Below are positions 1-12,344 of a stretch of DNA of 64,000 bases, in pieces. The DNA is taken from the NCBI GenBank assembly GCA_963680875.1, contig OY804575.1, forward strand, positions 102,169,505 to 102,233,504, read 5' to 3'. Position 1 is the stretch's first letter. Every line of letters begins with the position of its first letter. Under the pieces are notes generated by a model. It was given only the letters and a program-made list of their open reading frames with translations, made no database searches and was not told the origin of the DNA. This DNA is from Bathymodiolus brooksi (lineage: Eukaryota > Mollusca > Bivalvia > Mytilida > Modiolidae). The translations under genes and the position numbers were made by a program.

Positions 1-24
1 GTTAAACACCATAAACCCTACAAA
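1..24 (+). mobile_element. 3' tail of a SINE-1 copy (cut by window start)
   Basis: The first bases read GTTAAACACCATAAACC, the same 3' tail that ends the complete plus-strand SINE-1 copies near 2650 and 35290. The rest of this copy lies left of the window. Confidence 0.6.
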
Positions 25-30
25 TCACTA

Positions 31-965
31 CAGAGTTGGCGAAAACTTTTTTTTTCTGTCCGACATTGGGTCAGACAGGAACTGGGGTTCTGTCTGACCC
101 ATGGCCTTTGTGTTTGTCCCACCATTTTTTTGTAATATTGTATATAACCTGTCAAATTTTTTTTTTATACAGAACTGAATGCAAGATTACCTATAGTCAT
201 GATCATTAAACAACTCCTGGATGCCAGAGTTATTAATTTTGTCCAACAGACTTTAACATCATCAATAACACATGAAACAATTAACCGACTATTGAGAAAG
301 ATAGCCAACCATAAAATAATGATTGTGGAACCAAAACTGAAAATAAATCTATTCAGAAGCCATTTCTCCAAAAAATTTCAAAACAAAATGCATTGGTGTA
401 ATAAGAGTGTATGAAAACTCTAATTAAATTTTATTCTTCTGCTGCACATTTTGAAATAAAGAAATAATTCATCTCTTCCGACTGTTCATATTCAAAATCT
501 GATTCATCAGAATCCATATTATCATCATCTTTTGTAAACACTGTTTTTTTCGTATTGGGAAAGATCTTTCTTCTTTGGAATAGTGTCTTCTTCTGTAGAC
601 TGTTGACACCTGTTAACTCATGGCCTTGAGCCCTTCGTAAATTGTATGGGCCAAGACGCAGCCATGTTATTTTAAATCATTCGGATCCATTCTGAAACTC
701 TGTACTATTGACACGAAAAACACCGAGAATTATATCGACTGGTTTTTATTGGAAGCGTTGTTGACAGATTCATATACGAGGAACCAGAAAGCAAAGGAAG
801 TTAAGTCCACTACAGTAATTTTTAAGTTGCGGACCGGTTAATCATTCGGATCATCGAACCCAGGTGGCAAATTTTCGTGACGGACATTGGGACAGACACA
901 GTTCATTAATTAATCGGACCGACCATTATTCTGCCGGTCAGGTCCGACGATTTTCGCCAACTCTG
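31..965. mobile_element. hAT-like DNA transposon with 6-bp target duplication (935 bp)
   Basis: The ends are inverted repeats: CAGAGTTGGCGAAAA at 31-45 and its complement at 951-965. They are flanked by the direct repeat TCACTA at 25-30 and 966-971. A CAGAG start is hAT-like, but classical hAT elements duplicate 8 bp, so the 6-bp site is notable. Subterminal GTCGGACC-type sequence is shared with the element at 41000-41902. No full transposase frame is visible; the element is probably non-autonomous. Confidence 0.75.
431..676 (-). pseudogene. Open frame without a start codon inside the 31-965 element
   Basis: From just after a TGA at 677-679, an 81-codon minus-strand frame runs to a TAA at 431-433. 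It begins FKITWLRLGPYNLRRAQ, is basic in the middle (QRRKIFPNTKK) and ends in an acidic tail (DDDNMDSDESDFEYEQ...AAEE). There is no internal methionine near the start, so if coding it is a 3' exon. The composition looks protein-like, but I do not recognise the family. It could be a transposon-encoded C-terminus or a captured exon; chance openness cannot be excluded. Confidence 0.3.
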
Positions 966-971
966 TCACTA

Positions 972-2409
972 ACATTTACACCATATAAGAATGCCATCTA
1001 AACTCCTGCTGTAGTACACCTTAGGAAACCCCCAAGTTTAATGTGCCATCTGATTGATGTATCAACCATAATAGTAGAGCTGTAAATACATTTTGATTTA
1101 TACTACCAGTAGAACCATTTGTCAGTTTGATCTTCCTTTATTGCAAATTAACACAAAGAAGTCAATTAAACACATGAAGCCAACATAAAACACCAGTCGT
1201 GTTCAAAAAGGAACAATTTTACAACTGTAAGAAAATGAAATGGAAATTTTTATTACAAGACTTTGCTTTCTTATATAAGGCTTGTCTTACCAAAAGGTCA
1301 ACATTTGAATAAGACTATTTAGCTTTATTTACGTCTGAGTAGATGTCATGACCCCATAAAAAAGCAACTTTATTCACTGCAGAATAAAGACATAGGTTAG
1401 TATTGGAAGTGTATAATCTGTCTTATTTCCTGCCAGACTTAATAAATTATTGTTTTAGCAACCAGGGGCTCTCGTGACCCTGTACCTGTATGCACCTAAA
1501 ATAACTTATACACACCAAACTAAAGACATAAAAAGTCTTATAGGAGAGTAGATTTATTATTGATTAATTTCCAGCCAGCAATATTTCAGCTATAGGTGTC
1601 AAACCACTAATTCACCAATCAGAGCTTAGAACATATACGAAAGTAGTCCCTTTTAAAAAAAAAATTTCCTTTCACTTTGTAGTATTGTGAAAACTACTGA
1701 CTGGAATGAACTAATTAAAATTGATAATAGAAGTTAAATATATAAGGATTATTTTGAGCCCAAATTTGATGGACTTAGTTGTATTTTAATACCTCTATGG
1801 AGGATTTGATGCATAACCCATAAATACTTAATTTCTTGGGGATGACCGAGCTATTTTTAGAGTAGGTGTTTTCCGTAGCATGGCATTTCACTGCAAGATT
1901 TTAAACATGCCCTGATATTTTGACAGAACGTAGAGGAATCTTGTAAGCTTCAGAAAATATATGGTCTTGGAAAGGTTAAACTTAAGATAAAATGGCCAGG
2001 TAGGCTCAAAAAAACACAAATTTAGTAGAAAACCATAAAGAAATTAATTAGTGGTTTCACACCTATATACTGATACAGGATGAGAACAAGTTCAATAATA
2101 TATATAAACTATATAGAAATGTGGAAAGGGATGGGTCTTCAAATTTTGACAGCAACTGAAAAAGTATGGCGAGTTGGATAGGGACGACCACCCTGTATCA
2201 CCCATATCACCCACCTGGAGTTTACTGAATACACACAAATTAGACATATCTTCTTCAGGTACATAATTTCTGTATTGATTCACATACAACTTCTTCAAAA
2301 TAGTTAAAACAAGATGTCAAGTTTTTTTAATTTTGAGAGAGATATTAAGTTTCTCTATCAAACTCTCAGGTCTTTTACTTTGTACTCTCATTACAAACCT
2401 ATTTAAAAA
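972..2409. other. AT-rich DNA, nothing recognised
   Basis: I see no convincing frame, RNA gene or element end here. It is probably part of the kinase gene's intron 2. Confidence 0.4.
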
Positions 2410-2667
2410 GGGGCAGTCATGGTCATTATCACATGGTAGTTGGATTTACAACTACCTGTGCAATCAGTGCCTTTCACCACTAAAGTTGTGAGTTCGAACC
2501 CCGTTCATGGCAAGATGTACTTGATACAATATTATATGATTAAGTTTGTCAGTGACTTGTGACAGGTCGGTGATTTTCTCCGGGTACTCCAGTTTCCTCC
2601 ACCAATAAAACTGACCACCAAGATAATTGAAATATTGTTGAAAGTGGCGCTAAACACCATAAACTAC
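2410..2667 (+). mobile_element. SINE-1, full-length copy
   Basis: The head contains a pol III B-box-like GAGTTCGAACCCC near 2492. The central block reads CTCCGGGTACTCCAGTTTCC, and the tail is TGAAATATTGTTGAAAGTGG followed by CGCTAAACACCATAAAC. The same order recurs at least a dozen times in the window, mostly inverted. A tRNA-derived head is inferred from the B box and box spacing; the exact tRNA parent is not identified. Confidence 0.8.
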
Positions 2668-3152
2668 CAAAAACTATTTAAAAAAGTTAGACTTGTTCTA
2701 AGTCCATGATGAATGCTAAGGTAATGGTCAGTTCAGACCTACATTTAAAACATTTCGAAATCATTTAAAAAAGGCATCGAGTGTATTCACACAATGTCCG
2801 ATTTCTAGTACAATGCTAAAAATCTCTGTTTGGTTCTAGGAAACCACAGAAATAAACGTGATCATAAAATAAATAGCAGGTTCAACACTTCATTTCCTGT
2901 AAAATAAAGTTTGCAAATTTCATTGGCTTCTGTTGAGTGGGCTATGAGGAGTAGCAAGATTACAGATATATTACTTATTGTATCCTTGTTTCAGAGAAAA
3001 CAAAAGATTAAGCTAAAGTTCAAAAGTTACTACATTGGATTGCTGGAAGCATCTTAGGAAAAAATAAAGGTCGTGACACGAAAGAACTTAATATATTGAA
3101 TTTCTGTCTCTCTCATCTGGTTCAAGTTCAAATTCAGTATTGTACATAGCAT
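2668..3152. other. AT-rich DNA, nothing recognised
   Basis: No element ends or coding signals were seen in this stretch. Confidence 0.35.
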
Positions 3153-4034
3153 CAGGACTGGATTATCATATAGGTTATGGGGGGCCCTCATTCTAGTTTA
3201 TTTAAAGAATTTGCAATAGGTTTACTTCAAGCTATGTAAATGTCGCTAAAATATATCACGAGTAAAAATATTAAAGCAGTGAAAGAAACCACCACTCGCC
3301 AACTCGCCAAAATCTAGAAGAGAACAAATTTGGCGAGTACGTTTGTGTAAGAACTCGACAATCCAGCGACCGAACATCATGAGGCGAGTTCCGATTATTT
3401 TACACTTGCCCCTGTCAACCAACTTGACGAAGTAGTTTCTCAGTCAATGATTCCATAAAATTTTTGATTCGACAATAAAAGATGTGAAGAAATCCTTCAA
3501 AATCGTTGATAGGACTAGCGGTGCAATGTTTCACGTCTGCCATATTGATTTCTCTTATTGATAGAAAACGCTAAAAGATGGCATCCTATTCCGAACCGGG
3601 ATCAAATAAAATTAATATATACCTCCCAAAGTTCAATGCAAACGATTCAGATTATCTTAAATACGGATTCGGTAGAGTAAAACTTGATGATATCAAATAA
3701 AATTGGGTTTGGGTGGACATGGTAAAAAGGTAAATGTTAAAAAAATCGTAATTTTCAAGTCAGGGTCGGATTTTGCAGCAATTAATTTTGATGTAAAATA
3801 TTTGCATTAGATCATTGGCAAGTAGAAATATCTACCCACTGGCCAAACTTGGCAAGTGCAATTCTAATTTGGCAAGTACAATTGTGAAGCAACTAGCCAA
3901 AATGGCAAGACAAGAGAAAAAAAACGTTTCCCACACTGTTGAAGATGGGTGCTGGCGAGTTAGAAGGTGGCTCCGTCTGAGGGGGCTCCACAATTTCATT
4001 AGTCTAGGGCCCCAAAGGTCATAATTCGTCCCTG
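3153..4034 (+). mobile_element. hAT-like transposon relic (882 bp) with near-8-bp target duplication
   Basis: The left end starts CAGGACTGGATTAT at 3153 and the right end, read inward, starts CAGGGACGAATTAT at 4034. Both run into a G-rich GGGGCCCT block. Flanks are CATAGCAT (3145-3152) and GATAGCAT (4035-4042), 7 of 8 identical, as expected for hAT. The interior contains a short transposase-like N-terminus (3578-3700) and clusters of TTGGCGAGT or its complement. Confidence 0.65.
3578..3700 (+). pseudogene. hAT transposase N-terminal fragment (40 aa)
   Basis: A 40-codon frame starts at an ATG inside the 3153-4034 hAT-like element and ends at TAA. Its second half reads DSDYLKYGFGRV, resembling the 'DYLKYGF' motif that opens many hAT/ZBED5- or SCAND3-type transposases just before their zinc-binding cysteines. 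The cysteine segment and the RNase H-like core are missing, so this is a broken remnant. The motif match is from memory of the family and the context agrees; a chance match is possible because only about 10 residues are informative. Confidence 0.4.
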
Positions 4035-4227
4035 GATAGCATACAGTAGCATTAGTCTTCATCTGACATATTTCTAAAGTATGCAAATAAAGTTAAATAT
4101 TTTTTTTAAAATGTCTACATTTAGGTCTTTTTCTATTAGATAATTAATTTTTAAATTGACAAACATCTCTCATATTCAATAAATGAGTACAAGTGAAAGT
4201 TTACAGTAGTAACACGACGGGTACACT

Positions 4228-4425
4228 AATGGAGCAGGAACTGCAAACTCTTCCGGAGAACCTGAGTTCACCCCGTTTTTTAGAGGGATTCGTGTTGCTC
4301 GATCTTTAGTTTTCTGTATAGTGTTTTGTACTTTCGTTCTTTTTATTTTGGCCATTGTGTTGTTTGTCCTTCTTTGATTTACGGATTCTGATTACCCCTT
4401 TGGTATCTTCAAATTCTTCTAACCA
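4228..4425 (+). repeat. Dispersed repeat D, copy 1
   Basis: Contains GATTTACGGATTCTGATTAC followed by CCCTTTGGTATCTTCAAA, preceded by ATTGTGTTGTTTGTCCTTC. The same block recurs at 49446-49617 (plus) and inverted at 12345-12600 and 36454-36600. Class unknown; no ends were defined. Confidence 0.55.
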
Positions 4426-5079
4426 AATTCATAAAAAATGATAAACATCTCTATTTCCAGCAAAAGACGTTTAAAACAAGGCTTTTATCTAAGCTAATTA
4501 CCATATGAAAGCTTGCATGTGAACCAACTCTTTAAATCTAAATACAATTTATATGATTACCCTGTGATGTAACATTCAACTCAAAATAGTCATTTCTCCT
4601 ATATCAACAGACCTGTAAATATGATATACCCTTGTACATATTGACTTAAAAGCAATGGAACAAATCGTTCGTGTGTATATAAAAAAAATAAAAATAAAAA
4701 ATATGCTGTCACTTTCTGACAAGTACCCAAGTTTGCGTTTCATTGTTGCATTATTGAGGGAGATTCAGTCGGGGAAAGGATCAATTAAGTTTAATCAACC
4801 GGCCAAGTGATGTGAACCGACCAAATCAATTTTCAATCAAGGATTTATTTCCCTTCATTTTTAATTGTTTTCCAAATAAAGCATGTCATACTAAAAATAC
4901 AATCATTCCACGTTATTCTACCGAACAAAATGGCGGAAACTCGTGTTGCATATGACTGAACTATGTGGTCTGTAGGCGTAAAGACAATCAAGGATGTTAT
5001 CACCTATAGAATTTACTTTTGTTTTATCTTGTATATTTAATCAGTCCTATTTTAAAGGCAATGAGGGACAGGATGTTAA
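4426..5079. other. AT-rich DNA, nothing recognised
   Basis: No coding or element structure seen before the purine-rich repeat block begins near 5080. Confidence 0.35.
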
Positions 5080-5232
5080 TTATACTTTATTGTTGGTATA
5101 TGTAAGTGAGAAATGAAGACATGATAAGGAGATGAGATAAAGAGATAGCATGAGACAAAACCAAGTGAGACAAAAATAATGATTGATGAAAGAGACAAAG
5201 TGATATTGAGGAAATAGAACTAGACAGAATGA

Positions 5233-5660
5233 TTGAGGAATGAGGAAAGAGAGCGAGACATGTAATAATTGAGGAAAGAAAGCGAGACATGTAATAATTG
5301 AGGAAAGAGAGCGAGACATGTAATAATTGAGGAAAGAGAGCGAGACATGTAATAATTGAGGAAAGAGAGCGAGACATGTAATAATTGAGGAAAGAGAGTG
5401 AGACATGTAATAATTGAGGAAAGAGAGCGAGACATGTAATAATTGAGGAAAGAGAGCGAGACATGTAATAATTGAGGAAAGAGAGCGAGACATGTAATAA
5501 TTGAGGAAAGAGAGCGAGACATGTAATAATTGAGGAAAGAGAGCGAGACATGTAATAATTGAGGAAAGAAAGCGAGACATGTAATAATTGAGGAAAGAGA
5601 GCGAGACATGTAATAATTGAGGAAAGAAAGCGAGACATGTAATAATTGAGGAAAGAAAGA
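5233..5660. repeat. 29-bp minisatellite, about 14 copies
   Basis: Tandem units with exact 29-bp spacing (for example GCGAGACATG at 5282 and 5311). The unit core is GAGGAAAGAGAGCGAGACAT followed by GTAATAATT, with AAAGAAAG and AGAGTGAG variants. Purines dominate the plus strand. Because 29 is not a multiple of 3 and the unit has no stop in any minus-strand frame, all three minus frames stay open and read the same 29-residue period (…NYYMSRSLSSIITCLALFPQ). The long frames here are therefore a by-product of the repeat. Confidence 0.9.
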
Positions 5661-6330
5661 AGAGACTAAATAATTGAGGGAAGAAAAAGAAACAAAATGA
5701 TTGGGGAAAGGGGAGATAAAAACAATTTATTGAGGTAAGACAGTGATTAAGGAAAGAAGAGATAAATAGATAAAGAACAGAAAATGGGACAAAATGATTA
5801 AGAAAAGGAGGAGAGAAAATAATTGAGGAAAGAGAAGAAGACAAAATGAGACAAAAGAATAAAAAATTAAAAAGAGACAAGTGGAGGCAAAATTTAAAGT
5901 TAAAGGGGGACATGCAGATATATTGTCTATGAAAAGGAGATATGGGAGACAGGAAAACAAATTGTCTAGATTAAGGAGACAACTAGGGGGTGGGTGGGGG
6001 GGGAGTAAGATAGATAACAAAATTAGTGAGACAAGGGAAGACAAAGGGGACAGTAATATAGATTTCAGGAATAAGGAGACAAGGGAAGGCAACGGGGACA
6101 GTAACATAAATTTCCAGTATAAGGGGACAGTATATAATTGATTGCCTAGAAAAAGAGCAGAGATGATCTAAAATAAGGAGTAAAGGGAAGTCAAAGGGCA
6201 CAGTACGAAAGCTTTACTAGAATAAAGAGACAAGGGAAGACAAAGGGGACAGCATGATTGATTGCCTAGATAGAAAGAGCAATGATGACAGTAACATAGA
6301 TGATAACAAATCAGTAACGCACCTTTGGTG
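5661..6330. repeat. Degenerate purine-rich tandem repeat (~48-bp spacing)
   Basis: Irregular repeats of GAGACAAGGGAAGACAAAGG and GGACAGTAACATA; GAGACAAGGG recurs 48 bp apart (6028, 6076). It grades from the 29-bp array on the left and shares AATAAAGAGACAAGG with the 38-bp array on the right. Confidence 0.6.
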
Positions 6331-6334
6331 TGAA

Positions 6335-7141
6335 AGCCGAGTTGCAAACATATGGATGGACAATGCATAGTTATATAATTCTGAACCTTAGTCTTTGCTG
6401 TGATATTTATTTATTTTGCTTAGTGCTAGATGTGATCTTGACCTTTGACCCACAAACCTCAAGTTCATGAGACTTGCTCCTCTCAGCATGAGGCATGTGT
6501 GTACTTAGTTTCTTGTACTTGAGATATTGTGCGGAAACAAAGAAAGTATCAAATTTTTGTTCTATTTTTAAAAGTTGTGACCTTGACCTTTGACCTACAA
6601 ACCTCAATATCAATAGGCTTCCTCCTCTCACCATCAGGCATGTGTGTACCAAGATTCATTTAGATCCGACATCTCGTTCTTAAGATATCGTGCGGAAACA
6701 AAAAAAGTATCTAATTTTTGTTCTATTTTTAGAAGTTGTGACCTTGATCTTTGTCCTACAAACCTCAATATCAATAGGCTTCCTCCTCTCACCATCATGC
6801 ATGTGTGTACCAAGCTTCATTTAGATCCAACTTTTCGTTCTTATCAAATTTTTGTTCCATTTTTAGAAGTTGTGACCTTGACCTTTGTCCTACAAACCTC
6901 AATATCAATAGGCTTCCTCCTCTCACCGTCAGGCATATGTGTACCAAGTTTCATTTAGATCCTACATTTTGTTCTTAAGATATCGTGCGGAAACGAAAAA
7001 AGTATCAAATTTGTGTTCTATTTTTAGAAGTTGTAATCTTGACCTTTGTCCTATGATCCTCAATACCAATAGGCTTCCTCTTCTTGCTCGAACAACATTT
7101 ATCATATTATAAGCCGAGTTCGACTTCGTCGCAACTCGGCT
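6335..7141 (+). mobile_element. Pearl-like element 1 (161-bp core repeats)
   Basis: Inverted ends AGCCGAGTTGC (6335-6345) and GCAACTCGGCT (7131-7141); the right end is the arm of a hairpin at 7112-7141 followed by an A-run. The core holds about five units in which GTGACCTTGACCTTTG-like starts fall at 6577, 6738, 6872 and 7033 (161 bp, one shortened to 134). It splits the surrounding purine-rich repeat, and nearly identical ~90-bp blocks lie on both sides (6176-6265, 7146-7235). Confidence 0.6.
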
Positions 7142-7349
7142 AAAAAGGAGTAAAGGGAAGTCAAAGGGCACAGTACAATAGATTTCCTAGAATAAAGAGA
7201 CAAGGGAAGACAAAGGGGACAGCATGATTGATTGTTTAAAGAGACAAGGGAAGACAAGGGGACAGTAAGAAAGATACCACAATAAGAGGCACTGTAACAT
7301 AGATTTCCAGTATAAAGAAACAAGGGAGGTCAAACCGAAAGGTGACAGT
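7142..7349. repeat. Degenerate purine-rich repeat, continuation
   Basis: Resumes the motif interrupted by the Pearl-like element (AAGGAGTAAAGGGAAGTCAA) and passes into the 38-bp array. Confidence 0.55.
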
Positions 7350-10300
7350 CTGATTAATTGCCTAGAATAAAGAGACAAAGAGACACTAACATAGATTATA
7401 TAGAATAAAGAGACAAAGAGACAATAGCATAGATTATCTAGAATAAAGAGACAAAGAGACACTAACATAGATTGTCTAGAATAAAGAGACAAAGAGACAC
7501 TAACATAGATTATCTAGAATAAAGAGCCAAGGAGACACTAACATAGATTATCTAGAATAAAGAGACAAGGAGACACTAACATAGATTATCTAGAATAAAG
7601 AGCCAAGGAGACACTAACATAGATTATCTAGAATAAAGAGCCAAGGACACTAACATAGATTATCTAGAATAAAGAGACAAGGAGACACTAACATAGATTA
7701 TCTAGAATAAAGAGACAAGGAGACACTAACATAGATTATCTAGAATAAAGAGACAAGGAGACACTAACATAGATTATCTAAAATAAAGAGACAAGGAGAC
7801 AGTAACATATATTATCTAGAATAAAGAGACAAGGAGACACTAACATAGATTATCTAGAATAAAGAGACAAGGAGACACTAACATAGATTATCTAGAATAA
7901 AGAGACAAGGAGACACTAACATAGATTATCTAGAATAAAGAGACAAGGAGACACTAACATAGATTATCTAGAATAAAGAGACAAGGAGACACTAACATAG
8001 ATTACCTACAATAAAGAGACAAAGAGACACTAACATATATTATCTAGAATAAAGAGCCATGGAGACACTAACATAGATTGTCTAGAATAAAGAGACAAAG
8101 AGACACTAACATATATTATCTAGAATAAAGAGCCAAGGAGACACTAACATAGATTGTCTAGAATAAAGAGACAAAGAGACACTAACTTAGATTATCTAGA
8201 ATAAAGAGACAAGGAGACACTAACATAGATTATCTAGAATAAAGAGCCAAGGAGACACTAACATAGATTATCTAGAATAAAGAGCCAAGGACACTAACAT
8301 AGATTATCTAGAATAAAGAGACAAGGAGACACTAACATAGATTATCTAGAATAAAGAGACAAGGAGACACTAACATAGATTATCTAGAATAAAGAGACAA
8401 GGAGACACTAACATAGATTATCTAGAATAAAGAGACAAGGAGACACTAACATAGATTATCTAGAATAAAGAGACAAGGAGACACTAACATAGATTATCTA
8501 GAATAAAGAGACAAGGAGACACTAACATAGATTACCTACAATAAAGAACCAAGGAGACACTAACTTAGATTATCTAGAATAAAGAGACAAGGAGACACTA
8601 ACATATATTATCTAGAATAAAGAGACAATGAGACACTAACATAGATTATCTAGAATAAAGAGACAAGGAGACACTAACATAGATTATCTAGAATAAAGAG
8701 ACAAGGAGACACTAACATAGATTATCTAGAATAAAGAGACAAGGAGACACTAACATAGATTATCTAGAATAAAGAGACAAGGAGACACTAACATAGATTA
8801 TCTAGAATAAAGAGACAAGGAGACACTAACATATATTATCTAGAATAAAGAGACAAGGAGACACTAACATATATTATCTAGAATAAAGAACCAAGGAGAC
8901 ACTAACATAAATTACCTACAATAAAGGACCAAAGAGACACTAACTTAGATTATCTAGAATAAAGAGACAAGGAGACACTAACATTAGATTATCTAGAATA
9001 GAGACAAGGAGACACTAACATATATTATCTAGAATAAAGAGACAAGGAGACACAAACATAGATTATCTAGAATAAAGAGCCAAGGAGACACTAATATTAG
9101 ATTATCTAGAATAAAGAGACAATGAGACACTAACATAGATTATCTAGAATAAATAGCCAATGAGACACTAACATAGATTATCTAGAATAAAGAGCCAATG
9201 AGACACTAACTTAGATTATCTAGAATAAAGAGACAAGGAGACACTAACATAGATTATCTAGAATAAAGAGACAAGGAGACACTAACATAGATTATCTAGA
9301 ATAAAGAGACAAGGAGACACTAACATAGATTATCTAGAATAAAGAAACAAGGAGACACTAACATATATTATCTAAAATAAAGAGACAAGGAGACACTAAC
9401 ATAGATTATCTAGAATAAAGAGACAAGGAGACACTAACATATATTATCTAGAATAAAGAGACAAGGAGACACTAACATAGATTATCTAGAATAAAGAGAC
9501 AAGGAGACACTAACATAGATTATCTAGAATAAAGAGACAAGGAGACACTAACATAGATTATCTAGAATAAAGAGACAAGGAGACACTAACATAGATTACC
9601 TACAATAAAGAACCAAGGAGACACTAACATAGATTATCTAGAATAAAGAGCCAATGAGACACTAACATAGATTATCTAGAATAAAGAGACAAGGAGACAC
9701 TAACATAGATTATCTAGAATAGAGACAATAACATAGATTATCTAGAATAAAGAGACAAGGTGACACTAACATAGATTATCTAGAATAAAGAGACAAGGAG
9801 ACACTAACATAGATTATCTAGAATAAAGAGACAATGAGACATTAACATAGATTATCTAGAATAAAGCGATAAGGAGACACTAACATAGATTATCTAGAAT
9901 AAAGAGACAAGGAGACACTAACATAGATTATCTAGAATAAAGAGACAAGGAGACACTAACATAGATTATCTAGAATAGAGAGCCAAGGAGACACTAACAT
10001 AGATTATCTAGAATAAAGAGACAAGGAGACACTAACATAGATTATCTAGAATAGAGAGCCAAGGAGACACTAACATAGATTATCTAGAATAAAGAGACAA
10101 GGAGACACTAACATAGATTATCTAGAATAAAGAGACAAGGAGACACTAACATAGATTATCTAGAATAAAGAGACAAGGAGACACTAACATATATTATCTA
10201 GAATAAAAGACAAGGAGACACTAACATAGATTATCTACAATAAAGAACCAAGGAGACACTAACATAGATTATCTAGAATAAAGAGACAAGGAGACACTAA

Positions 10301-10738
10301 CATAGATTATCTAGAATAAAGAGACAATGAGACATTAACATAGATTATCTAGAATAAAGCGATAAGGAGACACTAACATAGATTATCTAGAATAAAGAGA
10401 CAAGGAGACACTAACATAGATTATCTAGAATAAAGAGACAAGGAGACACTAACATAGATTATCTAGAATAGAGAGCCAAGGAGACACTAACATAGATTAT
10501 CTAGAATAAAGAGACAAGGAGACACTAACATAGATTATCTAGAATAGAGAGCCAAGGAGACACTAACAGATTATCTAGAATAAAGAGACAAGGAGACACT
10601 AACATAGATTATCTAGAATAAAGAGACAAGGAGACACTAACATATATTATCTAGAATAAAAGACAAGGAGACACTAACATAGATTTTCTAGAATAAAGAG
10701 ACAAGGAGACACTAACATAGATTATCTAGAAGAGACAA
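7350..10738. repeat. 38-bp minisatellite, about 89 copies, with higher-order structure
   Basis: The unit is ACACTAACATAGATTATC + TAGAATAAAGAGACAAGGAG, with a TCTAGA palindrome in most copies. Variant units recur at long distances: the short 'CCAAGGACAC' unit at 7641 and 8285 (644 bp apart), ATTACCTACA at 8531 and 9595 (1064 bp = 28 units), and the GACATTAACA/GCGATAAGG pair near 9840 and 10332 (492 bp). Multi-unit blocks have therefore been duplicated. No coding frame and no inserted element. Confidence 0.9.
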
Positions 10739-11450
10739 GAGAAGACAAAAGTGTCAGTAAGACTGATTGTCTAGAATAAAGAGACAATGAATGGTAAGAC
10801 AAAAGTGACAGTAATATAAAGACAAGTGAAGATGATATGAAAGGGAATCATTGAAAGTACAAGGAACCCCCATTCCATTTAAACTATCTCCTCTTATATA
10901 AAACCTGTTTGGTCTCTTTAATTAGTAATACATGAACAATAGTATGTAATTAGATTTGCTTTTAATATATAATACCGAAGTACTGAAGTATAATAGGAGA
11001 ACCATCCGGGAGTTGAATATTAACCACCATTTTTTGACAGAGATAAAATAGTGAATAATTAAAGCATTTGGGATTTTGCTGATAATAAGTAATTGTTTAG
11101 AATTCCCATGTCAATAAGAAGCAATAAGTAATATCAAGTTAGATACAAAGATATAATAGATATACAGTGGAATCTAGATAAGGACTTGAGTTCTTCAGTC
11201 TATATACTTTGTTTGTACCATAGCTCCTGAGAAATTTGCTGTTCATCCGAGAAAAATAATTTGAGATGCAAATTTATCAATATGGTTAAATATTAATATG
11301 AAAATGGATGATTTCAAATTATATATTAAAATTTTAAAGCTTTAAACTTTAGAATAGTGTCTATATTTGGGTAATTTTATTGTCATTTTTTTTTTGCAGT
11401 GAATCGATAGTTCAAACACTGAGAAGATAAAAAAAACAAGGGCAACGCAA
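10739..11450. other. Decayed repeat edge, then AT-rich DNA
   Basis: The first ~90 bp still contain GAGACAA-type fragments. Beyond 10870 nothing is recognised. Confidence 0.4.
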
Positions 11451-11459
11451 AGCTTGGCA

Positions 11460-11982
11460 TATCCCCTCACCTAAAAAATTGACCCGGTGACCTTGACCTT
11501 TGACCTTGAAAATCAATAGGTTCCATATTCTCTTAAGGACTAAGTATGTACCTAGTTTGGTCAAAATCCATTGAAGGATGTTGATTCTAGAGTATTCACA
11601 AGGATGTTATGCGGTAAATATTTGACCCGGTGATCATGACCTTTGACTTGTGACCTTGAAAATAAATAGGGTTCCAGATTTTCTTAAGGACTAAATATGT
11701 ACCTAGTTTGATGAAAATCCATTGAAAGATGTTGATTCTAGAGTGTTCACAAGGATGTTACAGGGTAAAAATTAGACCATGTGACCTTGACCTTTGACCT
11801 TGAAAATCAATAGAGTTCCAGATTCTCTTAAGGACTAAGTATGTACCAAGCTTGGTCAAAATCCATTGAAGGATGTTGATTCTAGAGTGTTCACAAGGAT
11901 GTTACTGAAGGACGGACGGACAGAAGGAAGGACGGACAGTAGTGTTACCATATCCCTTTGCAACTTTGTTGGCGAGGGGATA
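11460..11982 (+). mobile_element. Pearl-like element 2 (~143-151-bp core repeats)
   Basis: Ends TATCCCCTCACC (11460-11471) and GGCGAGGGGATA (11971-11982) are inverted with one mismatch. Three core units begin GTGACCTTGACC or a variant at 11487, 11630 and 11781. A GGAC-rich run (about 11910-11938) precedes the right end, followed by ATAAAA. Confidence 0.65.
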
Positions 11983-12344
11983 ATAAAAGTTTTATGACAT
12001 GTGTGGGTTGAAAATTATCTTATTATTAGGCATGACCTTCATACATGTAGATATTGTAGTCTGTGACGTCAGCTACCAGCCTGAAGCTCTAGTCTAGTAA
12101 AAAAAATATTTCGGTCTAGTAAAGTTGTTATGTTTCTAGCTTGACTAGTCTACTAACTCTATGAAGCATTAAAAAAAAAATCCCTTTTATTTTAATGTTA
12201 ATTAATGTTTTTCACTTAATTTAATTATACAGGTAATTTTGTCTCTCATGAAGTTGAACCAATTCAGTCTCGTAATAACCGACAATTTATTTAGACTTGT
12301 TCCCAATCCCTTTTATTCCTAAACAAGACTTTACAAACAGAAGG
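11983..12344. other. AT-rich DNA with a possible small element
   Basis: TAGTCTGTGACGTCAGC near 12057 and GTCTAGTAAA repeats resemble the small element at 32239-32392, but no second end was found. Confidence 0.25.

Noticed and set aside
2410..2520. SINE heads as genuine tRNA genes
   Set aside because: B box is good, but the acceptor and anticodon stems do not pair convincingly and each is followed by the SINE body.
5080..5913. 277-codon, 183-codon and 129-codon minus-strand frames as a membrane or repeat protein gene
   Set aside because: All three overlapping frames translate the same 29-bp repeat; openness follows from unit length and base bias.
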